Part shown: positions 1-5,833 of the stretch, in pieces
How positions within the stretch are numbered: the stretch's first letter is position 1
Layout: each line of letters opens with the position of its first letter
NCBI GenBank assembly: GCA_028818995.1
Contig: JAPPMR010000255.1
Location: 6,667-12,549, forward strand
Origin: Candidatus Poribacteria bacterium
Lineage (GTDB): Bacteria; Poribacteria; WGA-4E; WGA-3G
Length of the DNA: 5,883 nucleotides
Direction: 5' to 3'
Notes under the pieces: generated by a model
The model's database searches: none
What the model was told of the DNA's origin: nothing
Seen by the model: only the letters and a program-made list of their open reading frames with translations
Position numbers and translations under genes: made by a program

Positions 1-111
1 TTTTTTTTTTTATATTTTTTTTTATTTTTTTTCTACTTATGTCTTCTATTCCCCCACCTCAAAATCTATACACTACAATCCCATCCCCCGCCGCCCCCCC
101 CCCCCCCCCCC
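1..111. other. Low-complexity T-rich then C-rich tract, probable contig-edge artefact
   Basis: The + strand is almost purely pyrimidine. It has T runs at 1-11, 15-23 and 25-32, C5 at 51-55 and 85-89, and an uninterrupted C18 at 94-111. No convincing coding sequence or RNA gene is visible here. The composition is unlike everything downstream, and long T and C homopolymers at the very start of a sequence are typical of error-prone read ends or a mis-extended contig. If real, the minus strand would carry several G runs that could form a G-quadruplex. I favour the artefact explanation but cannot prove it from one sequence. Confidence 0.6.
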
Positions 112-141
112 TACCGGGGTGGCGAACCGCTAATTTGGTAG
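111..141. repeat. Imperfect hairpin (inverted repeat) upstream of nuoK
   Basis: A 31-base symmetric inverted repeat. The outer arms CTACC (111-115) and GGTAG (137-141) pair perfectly. The inner arms TGGCG (120-124) and CGCTA (128-132) pair with one G-T wobble around an AAC loop (125-127). The four-base stretches between them (GGGG against ATTT) match only weakly. No T run follows, so it does not look like an intrinsic terminator. It sits directly against a second hairpin, which suggests a mobile or REP-like intergenic palindrome; that reading is inference. The left arm touches the C18 run, so its first base is uncertain. Confidence 0.45.
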
Positions 142-144
142 TTA

Positions 145-168
145 TGGGTAGAGCGCAAGCGAAACCCA
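145..168. repeat. Second imperfect hairpin, REP-like palindrome before nuoK
   Basis: TGGGT (145-149) pairs with ACCCA (164-168). Inside, GC (153-154) pairs with GC (159-160) around a GCAA tetraloop of the GNRA type (155-158). The three-base internal loops AGA and GAA face each other. The hairpin ends 16 bases before the nuoK start, so if transcribed it would lie in the 5' leader close to the ribosome binding region. The core GAGCGCAAGCGAAACCCAAC resembles palindromic intergenic repeats found in many copies in some bacterial genomes, but copy number cannot be judged from one window. A regulatory role is speculative. Confidence 0.45.
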
Positions 169-184
169 ACGCTTAAGATAAAAA

Positions 185-493
185 ATGAGTCTACAACACT
201 ATTTGGTAATCAGTGCAATTCTATTTTCACTCGGCATTTTCGCAGTACTAACTCGGAAGAACGCTATCAGTATTTTAATGGGGATTGAGCTTATTCTCAA
301 TTCCTGTAACCTTAACTTCGTTGCGTTTTCGCGCTTTGTCACGCCTCCCGAAAATATTGATGGTCAGATAATCGCAATCTTTGGTATTGTGCTTGCTGCA
401 GCGGAAGCAGCTGTTTTTCTCGCTATTATTCTCGCTATTTACCGTGAATTCGGTAGCATACGCCCTGACGAAGTGGATACCTTGAAAGGTTAA
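185..493 (+). CDS. nuoK: NADH-quinone oxidoreductase subunit K (NuoK)
   Basis: Small membrane subunit of respiratory complex I, homologous to mitochondrial ND4L and MrpC. It forms part of the E-channel that passes the conformational or charge signal from the quinone site to the antiporter-like subunits. The 102-residue product (E. coli NuoK has 100) shows three hydrophobic helices at about 2-22, 27-48 and 59-86. The two membrane glutamates required in the family are present: E35 in MGIELILNS and E74 in AAAEAAVFLAI. The basic loop motif TRKNAI (23-28) is also conserved. The chosen ATG gives the usual start MSLQHYLVISAILFSLG. The upstream sequence offers only a weak ribosome site (TTAAGA around 173-178). 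nuoL begins 4 bases after the TAA stop, so the two are co-transcribed. No nuoJ precedes it within the window, which is unusual. Identification is secure. Confidence 0.96.
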   Translation: MSLQHYLVISAILFSLGIFAVLTRKNAISILMGIELILNSCNLNFVAFSRFVTPPENIDGQIIAIFGIVLAAAEAAVFLAIILAIYREFGSIRPDEVDTLKG

Positions 494-497
494 AAGT

Positions 498-2696
498 ATG
501 GTCGTTCCATTAATTAGTATCATTTTACTCTGCCCACTTGCTGCCTTTGCTATTTTTGCACTATTAGGCTTAGCAAAACGGAGTTTCCCACGACAAGATT
601 TGCTGTCTACCGCGGCGATGCTCATCGCGCTCTGTTGTTCCCTTTATCTCTTGAAAGAGGTAGTCCCCAAACCGGAACCACACACTGTTGACTGGATTTC
701 ACTCGGTAAAATCACTTTCTCAATGGGATTTTACCTTGACAGCGTTACCGTGATTATGCTGATTGTTGTCACGCTTGTCAGTAGCCTTGTGCATGTCTTC
801 TCAATAGGATACATGCATGGCGATCCGAGGTATCCAAGGTTTTTTGCCTATCTTTCGCTCTTCTCATTTTCCATGCTGTTTTTGGTGGTCTCGGATAACC
901 TGCTCGGTATCTATATCGGTTGGGAACTTGTCGGTCTATGCTCCTATCTGCTCATCGGTTTTTGGTTTGAAAAGGACTCCGCTGCGAATGCGTGTAAGAA
1001 AGCATTCCTGACAACGCGCGTCGGTGATGTTGGCATGTTCATTGGCATGATGATGCTGTTTGCCAAATTCAAAACGCTTTCCCTTTATGATGGAACAGAA
1101 AACGGCATCTTTACACTTGTGGAAGGGTTAAGCGGTACAGGAGATATAATTTGGCTTTCTATCGCTGGTGTGCTTATCTTCTGTGGTGCTATCGGCAAAT
1201 CAGCACAAGTGCCGCTGCATACATGGTTGCCCGATGCGATGGAAGGTCCTACACCTGTTAGCGCGTTAATTCATGCTGCTACGATGGTTGCCGCGGGGGT
1301 ATATCTCACTGCGCGGATGTTCCCAATTTTAACAACGAGTTCGTCTCTGGTAATCGCTTATGTCGGTGGTATTACTGCACTTGTTGCCGCGACCATTGCG
1401 ATTGTTCGATTTGATATTAAACGAGTTTTGGCATACTCTACGGTTAGCCAGTTAGGATATATGATGCTGGCAATTGGCGCCGGAAGTTATGTTGCAGGAC
1501 TTTTTCACCTTACCACGCACGCATTTTTCAAAGCGTTGTTGTTTCTCGGTTCCGGTAGTGTTATTCACGCCTTCCACGCAATGCATGCCCATCATGACGA
1601 AGAGCACGCAGAGGATGGCGAACATGAACACGATGACCACAGTTTAGTTCATGCACACGGTTCTGAAATCCCACCTGACCAAGATATGCGGAACATGGGA
1701 GGACTCCGTCGTAAAATGCCGTGGACGTTTCTCACTATGCTTGTCGCAACTTTGTCTATCTCTGGCGTGCCGTTTATCTTTTCAGGTTTTTGGAGTAAAG
1801 ATAAAATTTTAGCCGGCGTGCTTGGACGAGCAATGGAATGGAATTCAGTACATCACTACGTTCTGTTCGTGATGGCACTTGGCGCGGCAGGAATTACAGC
1901 GTTCTATATGTTCCGCCTGATATTTATGACCTTCTTTGGTGAACCGCGCAATCAAGAAATGCACGATATGGCACATGAATCCCCATTAGTTATGGTGGTA
2001 CCACTTCTCGTTTTGGCATTTCTGAGTTTCCCAGTCGTAAATACGCTTTGGTTCAACAAAGACTATGTTAAACCACCAGAACAACCCCACCTTCATGCGC
2101 CACAACATGCACAAGTCTTACCTGACACTAAAACAGGCGATGCGAATCTTGGCATCACATTCTTTGGAATTTCCGAGGCAGAAGCAGCTGATGACGAAGG
2201 CGAACAGACTGGCGATGCCCATCATGGTCACGGTGATGCACATACAATCGCAATGGTACTGTCTATCTGTGTCGCAGGTTTAGGTATACTGCTTTCTTGG
2301 TTGTTTTACCATAGACGCAGGTTCTCTGCCGAATCTGTCGCAACAACTTTCCGTCCGGTCTACAACCTCTTTTGGAACAAATACTATTTTGACGAATTCT
2401 ACGATGGTGTCTTAGTGGCACTGACGGTTTGGAAGTCTCGGCTTTTTGCCAAATTTGACCTTTCTATTATTGATGGTATCGTCAACGGTGTTGCAACGAT
2501 AACACGGCAAGTATTTGCTGCATTCATCGGCTTTTTTGATAATCGTGTCGTTGATGGCATTGTTAACCGAGTGGCAGAAGTTACGTGGGCCGCTGGCGGC
2601 AGAATCCGCAGAATACAAACAGGAGCCATACAAACCTATCTCTTTGTCGTTCTTGGCGGGATAGTGTTGATAATTTTGATTTTCCGGGCATTGTAG
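498..2696 (+). CDS. nuoL: NADH-quinone oxidoreductase subunit L (NuoL), with His-rich insertions and extended lateral helix
   Basis: Distal antiporter-like proton-pumping subunit of complex I (ND5 homologue), in the inner membrane. Its 732 residues compare with 613 in E. coli. The N-terminal proton-antiporter domain covers about 65-120 and the main antiporter domain about 130-440. Family channel residues are visible: E143 (GWELVGLCSYLLIGFW), D177 (RVGDVG), K234 (GKSAQVPLHTWLPDAM), H259 (ALIHAATMV), K345 (HAFFKALLFLG) and K434 (FWSKDKIL). Extra length comes from a His/acid-rich insertion at about 361-392, a hydrophilic His/acid-rich loop at about 519-583, and a lengthened amphipathic lateral helix at about 612-705. 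The lateral helix contains a duplicated module (DGIVNGVA at 659-666, DGIVNRVA at 686-693). It ends with RRIQTGAIQTYLF and a last membrane helix (711-731). The ribosome site AAAGG (485-489) lies inside the nuoK tail, 8 bases before the ATG, so translation is probably coupled. Length, lateral helix and gene order argue against an Mrp antiporter or hydrogenase subunit. Confidence 0.97.
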   Translation: MVVPLISIILLCPLAAFAIFALLGLAKRSFPRQDLLSTAAMLIALCCSLYLLKEVVPKPEPHTVDWISLGKITFSMGFYLDSVTVIMLIVVTLVSSLVHVFSIGYMHGDPRYPRFFAYLSLFSFSMLFLVVSDNLLGIYIGWELVGLCSYLLIGFWFEKDSAANACKKAFLTTRVGDVGMFIGMMMLFAKFKTLSLYDGTENGIFTLVEGLSGTGDIIWLSIAGVLIFCGAIGKSAQVPLHTWLPDAMEGPTPVSALIHAATMVAAGVYLTARMFPILTTSSSLVIAYVGGITALVAATIAIVRFDIKRVLAYSTVSQLGYMMLAIGAGSYVAGLFHLTTHAFFKALLFLGSGSVIHAFHAMHAHHDEEHAEDGEHEHDDHSLVHAHGSEIPPDQDMRNMGGLRRKMPWTFLTMLVATLSISGVPFIFSGFWSKDKILAGVLGRAMEWNSVHHYVLFVMALGAAGITAFYMFRLIFMTFFGEPRNQEMHDMAHESPLVMVVPLLVLAFLSFPVVNTLWFNKDYVKPPEQPHLHAPQHAQVLPDTKTGDANLGITFFGISEAEAADDEGEQTGDAHHGHGDAHTIAMVLSICVAGLGILLSWLFYHRRRFSAESVATTFRPVYNLFWNKYYFDEFYDGVLVALTVWKSRLFAKFDLSIIDGIVNGVATITRQVFAAFIGFFDNRVVDGIVNRVAEVTWAAGGRIRRIQTGAIQTYLFVVLGGIVLIILIFRAL
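1566..1673 (+). other. His/acid-rich insertion in NuoL (about residues 357-392)
   Basis: In the family, the stretch after HAFFKALLFLGSGSVIHA normally passes within a few residues to DQDMRxMGGLR. Here about 30 extra residues intervene, with eleven histidines between residues 357 and 387 (357, 360, 363, 365, 366, 370, 376, 378, 381, 385, 387) mixed with Asp and Glu. The reading frame is uninterrupted and the flanking conserved residues are intact. The insertion is therefore genuine coding sequence in a loop between two membrane helices, probably on the cytoplasmic side by family topology. Metal or proton binding is possible but unproven. Confidence 0.8.
2085..2243 (+). other. Second His/acid-rich loop in NuoL (about residues 530-582)
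   Basis: A hydrophilic linker between the last two helices before the lateral helix. It contains HLHAPQH (531-537), an acidic patch AEAADDEGEQ (561-570) and HHGHGDAH (575-582). Such linkers vary in length and sequence across NuoL proteins, so a functional role is less certain than simple loop divergence. Family topology would place it on the periplasmic side, which is inference. Confidence 0.6.
2457..2582 (+). repeat. Tandem 27-residue module in the NuoL lateral helix
   Basis: The segments starting at residue 654 (DLSIIDGIVNGVATI) and residue 681 (DNRVVDGIVNRVAEV) align without gaps at a spacing of exactly 27 residues (81 bases). They share the DGIVNxVA core. The DNA copies have diverged (gatggtatcgtcaacggtg against gatggcattgttaaccgag), so the duplication is old and maintained at protein level. 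It would lengthen the amphipathic helix that lies along NuoM and NuoN. From memory, similar doubled motifs occur in NuoL of other phyla, so this may be a lineage variant and not unique. Confidence 0.7.
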
Positions 2697-2726
2697 TTGA
2701 AATATATAAAATACTGCCTGATGGGA

Positions 2727-2735
2727 TAAGGAGGA
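2727..2735 (+). promoter_or_regulatory. Ribosome binding site of nuoM
   Basis: TAAGGAGGA matches the 16S rRNA anti-Shine-Dalgarno sequence over nine bases and lies 10 bases before the nuoM ATG. It sits in the only sizeable gap of the operon (49 bases, 2697-2745), so nuoM can start translation independently of nuoL. Confidence 0.85.
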
Positions 2736-2745
2736 TTCCCACTAA

Positions 2746-4272
2746 ATGCTATTGTCTCTAATGATTTTTGTCCCGTTGCTTGGGATGATCGTTGTTTTAC
2801 TTCTACCGCGCGAGTCTGAAGAACTCATAAAACGCGTTGCGCTTGTATTTACGCTTATCCCGCTGATACTTGCAGTATATTTATACATGACGTACAACCA
2901 ACCTGATCTTGAACATCTTTGGAAACAAGATGTTCCTTGGATTGATACATTCAATATCCAGTATCATGTCGGCATTGATGGCTTAAGCGCAATACTGATA
3001 CTCCTCACAGCCCTCCTGGGACCAATCTGTGTACTTGCCTCTTGGCGCAATATTGAAAAGGGAATTAAAGCGTATATGGCGTTATTCCTGTTGCTTGAAA
3101 CAGGGATGTTGGGCTTTTTTGCTGCGTTGGATCTGTTCCTATTCTTTGTTTTCTTTGAACTGACACTGCTGCCGATGTATTTCTTGATCGGTGTATGGGG
3201 TGGACCGCGCCGAGAATACGCTGCTATTAAATTCTTCCTATATACCCTATTCGGCAGTGTGTTGATGTTGGTGGCAATAATAGCGGTTTATCTCAACAGC
3301 GGTATCCCAGATGATCGAACATTTGATATTCCGACACTGATTACATTAGCAGGGACACCAGGACACGCTCTTGCCGATCCAGTCTTCCAGCGCTGGATAT
3401 TCGCCGGTTTCTTTATCGGATTTGCTGTTAAGGTGCCGATTTTCCCCTTCCACACATGGTTGCCCGATGCACACGTTGAAGCACCGACAGCGATTAGTGT
3501 TATCCTTGCAGGTGTCCTTTTAAAAATGGGAACTTACGGACTGGTGCGGATTAACATGGATATGTTACCAGAGGGCATGGCGTTTTTCACTAATGGCGTT
3601 GGGTTTATAGGTAACAGTCTTGCACTGCTTGGCTTTATCAACATTGTTTACGGATCTTTTTGTGCGTTAGCACAAACCGATTTTAAGAAGTTAGTCGCCT
3701 ATTCCAGTATCGGACACATGGGGTTTGTCATCTTAGGACTCGCTGCTGGCAATGAAACCGGTGTCACTGGGGCAATTCTCCAGATGTTCAACCACGGTGT
3801 CATCAGTGCGATGCTCTTCCTATTGGTCGGCGTTCTCTATGACCGGGCACATCATCGTGAGATTGATGGTTTCGGTGGTTTAGGAAATAGAATGCCTGTC
3901 TATACAGGTATCACAGTCCTTGCATTTATGGCATCTTTAGGATTACCCGGTTTAAGTGGATTTATAGGCGAAGCGTTTTCCTTGCTTGGTGCTTATGAGA
4001 GATTCCAAACATTGGCTATCCTTTCCACAATTGGCATTGTGGTAGGTGCGGCATACTTCCTCTGGACACTCCAACGTGTTTTCTTAGGACAACTTAATCC
4101 TAAATACGAAAACCTTCCAGAAATCAATCGGCGTGAAATCTTAACGTTAGTACCACTCGGAATCCTTACCATTGTCCTCGGTATTTGGCCCCATTTCGCT
4201 ATTGAAATGTTCAGCGAATCTGTTGTAGAGTTGACTACTAAAATTATGGGCACACTTCAGGCCAGTCTGTAG
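2746..4272 (+). CDS. nuoM: NADH-quinone oxidoreductase subunit M (NuoM)
   Basis: Middle antiporter-like proton-pumping subunit of complex I (ND4 homologue), an inner-membrane protein with about 14 expected helices. The 508-residue product is close to the 509 of E. coli NuoM. Channel residues of the family are present: E138 in FFELTLLPMYFLIGVWGG, K229 in FAVKVPIFPFHTWLPDAH, K260 in GVLLKMGTYGL, K314/K315 in TDFKKLVAYSSIGHMGF, H324 in the same stretch, H350 in QMFNHGVISAMLFLLVG, and E409 in SGFIGEAFSLLG. The ATG is preceded by a strong ribosome site, and the N-terminus MLLSLMIFVPLLGM is typical. The TAG stop overlaps the ribosome site of nuoN, which implies translational coupling. Nothing is truncated or unusual. 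The PMYFLIGVWGG signature and gene order favour NuoM over MrpD or hydrogenase-4 subunits. Confidence 0.97.
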   Translation: MLLSLMIFVPLLGMIVVLLLPRESEELIKRVALVFTLIPLILAVYLYMTYNQPDLEHLWKQDVPWIDTFNIQYHVGIDGLSAILILLTALLGPICVLASWRNIEKGIKAYMALFLLLETGMLGFFAALDLFLFFVFFELTLLPMYFLIGVWGGPRREYAAIKFFLYTLFGSVLMLVAIIAVYLNSGIPDDRTFDIPTLITLAGTPGHALADPVFQRWIFAGFFIGFAVKVPIFPFHTWLPDAHVEAPTAISVILAGVLLKMGTYGLVRINMDMLPEGMAFFTNGVGFIGNSLALLGFINIVYGSFCALAQTDFKKLVAYSSIGHMGFVILGLAAGNETGVTGAILQMFNHGVISAMLFLLVGVLYDRAHHREIDGFGGLGNRMPVYTGITVLAFMASLGLPGLSGFIGEAFSLLGAYERFQTLAILSTIGIVVGAAYFLWTLQRVFLGQLNPKYENLPEINRREILTLVPLGILTIVLGIWPHFAIEMFSESVVELTTKIMGTLQASL

Positions 4273-4276
4273 GAGG
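4271..4276 (+). promoter_or_regulatory. Ribosome binding site of nuoN, overlapping the nuoM stop
   Basis: AGGAGG shares its first two bases with the nuoM TAG stop (4270-4272) and lies 5 bases before the GTG at 4282. This placement fixes GTG as the nuoN start and suggests that ribosomes finishing nuoM re-initiate on nuoN. Confidence 0.85.
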
Positions 4277-4281
4277 ACAGT

Positions 4282-5778
4282 GTGGATTACTTAGAAAATA
4301 TTGAAAGCCTTGCCTATTTCAGTCCAGAGATAGTCCTTGTCGTGTTCGCTGCTGCCGTGATTATCCTTGATCTTCTCGTAAAAAATCGAGAAAGTGAAAA
4401 GACAGCATACCTCTCGCTTGTCGGACTCGGATGCTCTTTAGTTGCTATTCTTCTCACGAATTCCATTCTCGGCACCGATGAATCGAAAAACCTGTTTTTT
4501 GGGATGATTCGGTTAGATGGATTCGCTGTATTTTTCAAGGTTCTTCTGCTTCTGGCAACTGCTGCTACGATTCTTTTCTCTCTCCGTTCCGAAGAGCTTG
4601 ATGCAAGACTGAAAGGCGAATACTATGCCTTGTTGTTAGCCGTTACCTTCGGCATGTTTCTGATGGCATCGTCAACAAATCTGTTGATGATATTCATTTC
4701 GTTGGAAACAGTAAGCCTGACTTCTTATATCCTTGCTGGATTCTTGACGCACAGTCCACGTTCAAGTGAAGCAGCGTTCAAGTACATCACTTATGGTGCC
4801 GTGGCATCTGGAACGATGCTATTTGGATTGTCCTTGATTTATGGCATGACAGGCACAGGTGATCTCGCCGCAATCGGTCAGCAGCTTCCTATAGTGCTTG
4901 CTGAAGGTCAAGTAACCACACTCGGTATATTGATTGCAATAACCTTTATTCTCGCGGGCATAGGTTATAAAATTGCTTCTGTCCCCTTCCACATGTGGTC
5001 ACCCGATGTCTACGAAGGTGCGCCTATTCCGATAACGGCGTTCCTATCTGTCGCCTCAAAAGCGGCGGGGTTTGCTCTGTTCCTTAGATTTTTCTTCTCA
5101 GGATTTGGCAATTCAGAAGTTATGCAATCTATTGACTTAGGCTTATTGTTGGCGATAGTTTCCGCACTCACAATGACAATTGGAAACCTCGCTGCCCTAC
5201 CACAGCGTAACGTCAAACGTCTATTGGCATATTCAAGTATTGCCCATGGCGGTTACATATTGATGGGTGCAGTCCTGTTGACAAACGGAGACGCAGCAAT
5301 TGTTGATAAGGGAATCGGTGCCATCATCTTTTATCTCATCGTTTACTTCTTTATGAACTTGGGCGCATTTTATGTTGTCGTCCTGATTGCTAACGAAGCA
5401 GGCAGTGAAATGATTGAAGGTTACCGAGGGCTTTCCGCCCGCGCACCTTTAGTCGCTGGTGCCATGGCGATCTTCCTCGCCTCGCTGATAGGGATTCCGT
5501 TTTTTGCCGGTTTCTTTGGAAAATGGGTGCTGTTCGTTGCCGTTATTGAAGGAAATTTATATTGGCTTGCTTTTGTCGGTTTGCTAAACAGTGTCGTCTC
5601 CCTTTATTACTACGCTCGTATTCTTAAGGCAATGTATTTTGAATCTGCTGAAGATACAGAGAGCTTCTCCTTTTCTAAAGGCACTTTTGCCCTATTGAGT
5701 GTCTTTGTTGTCCCTACACTTCTCATCGGACTTCTGAATATTTTCTACTCCCTCTCAGAGAAGTTCACGCTTCAATAA
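4282..5778 (+). CDS. nuoN: NADH-quinone oxidoreductase subunit N (NuoN)
   Basis: Antiporter-like proton-pumping subunit of complex I closest to NuoK (ND2 homologue), in the inner membrane with about 14 helices. The product has 498 residues (E. coli NuoN has 485). Family channel residues are visible: E142 in SLETVSLTSYILAG, K167 in SEAAFKYITYGAVASG, K230 in GIGYKIASVPFHMWSPDVYEG, K260 in SVASKAAGFALF, and K414 in FAGFFGKWVLF. The antiporter-domain stretch NVKRLLAYSSIAHGGY (310-325) is also clear. The start is GTG, supported by AGGAGG five bases upstream and by the typical N-terminus that follows (YFSPEIVLVVFAAAVIILDLLV). It begins 9 bases after nuoM and is the last nuo gene here, with a TAA stop. 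The FHMWSPDVYEGAP motif is characteristic of NuoN and separates it from NuoL and NuoM, which have FHTWLPDA or LHTWLPDA. Confidence 0.97.
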   Translation: MDYLENIESLAYFSPEIVLVVFAAAVIILDLLVKNRESEKTAYLSLVGLGCSLVAILLTNSILGTDESKNLFFGMIRLDGFAVFFKVLLLLATAATILFSLRSEELDARLKGEYYALLLAVTFGMFLMASSTNLLMIFISLETVSLTSYILAGFLTHSPRSSEAAFKYITYGAVASGTMLFGLSLIYGMTGTGDLAAIGQQLPIVLAEGQVTTLGILIAITFILAGIGYKIASVPFHMWSPDVYEGAPIPITAFLSVASKAAGFALFLRFFFSGFGNSEVMQSIDLGLLLAIVSALTMTIGNLAALPQRNVKRLLAYSSIAHGGYILMGAVLLTNGDAAIVDKGIGAIIFYLIVYFFMNLGAFYVVVLIANEAGSEMIEGYRGLSARAPLVAGAMAIFLASLIGIPFFAGFFGKWVLFVAVIEGNLYWLAFVGLLNSVVSLYYYARILKAMYFESAEDTESFSFSKGTFALLSVFVVPTLLIGLLNIFYSLSEKFTLQ

Positions 5779-5789
5779 CAGCAAATAGA

Positions 5790-5818
5790 TTGACAAGTGC
5801 CATCGATTAGGGTATACT
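5790..5818 (+). promoter_or_regulatory. Sigma-70 type promoter for tRNA-Gln
   Basis: A perfect -35 hexamer TTGACA (5790-5795) and a -10 hexamer TATACT (5813-5818, one mismatch to TATAAT) are separated by exactly 17 bases. Transcription should start near 5825-5827, leaving a leader of about 7-9 bases before the mature tRNA 5' end. The promoter begins 11 bases after the nuoN stop, so tRNA expression can be independent of the nuo operon. No G/C-rich discriminator is seen (TAACATTAAG follows the -10), so stringent control is not obvious. Confidence 0.85.
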
Positions 5819-5833
5819 TAACATTAAGGTCAA

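Noticed and set aside
111..168. Hairpins read as an intrinsic terminator, riboswitch or CRISPR repeats
   Set aside because: No T run follows either hairpin, the two hairpins differ in sequence, no regularly spaced repeats exist, and no known riboswitch core is recognisable.
275..625. 116-codon open frame on the minus strand opposite nuoK and the start of nuoL
   Set aside because: It lies fully antisense to two well-conserved genes, has no recognisable domain, and its composition is that expected from the reverse of membrane-protein codons.
2065..2283. Second + strand open frame overlapping nuoL, possible frameshift or nested gene
   Set aside because: NuoL reads through without a break and its conserved residues flank the region on both sides. 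The alternative frame is a by-product of the low-constraint linker.
2399..2633. Two overlapping minus-strand open frames opposite the nuoL tail
   Set aside because: They are shadows of the lateral helix coding region, with no family resemblance and no independent gene signals.
2697..2745. AT-rich TATATAAAAT in the nuoL-nuoM gap as an internal promoter
   Set aside because: The nearest -35-like TTGATT (2676-2681) is 21-23 bases away, outside the usual spacing, so the hexamer match alone is not convincing.
5010..5216. Minus-strand open frame opposite nuoN
   Set aside because: It is antisense to the conserved core of nuoN, short, and without domain similarity.
185..5778. Mrp Na+/H+ antiporter or hydrogenase-4/formate hydrogenlyase membrane module instead of complex I
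   Set aside because: The K-L-M-N order, the NuoL lateral helix with the C-terminal QTG motif, the NuoN-specific FHMWSPDVYEGAP motif and the two NuoK glutamates together fit complex I. No mrp or hydrogenase genes are present.
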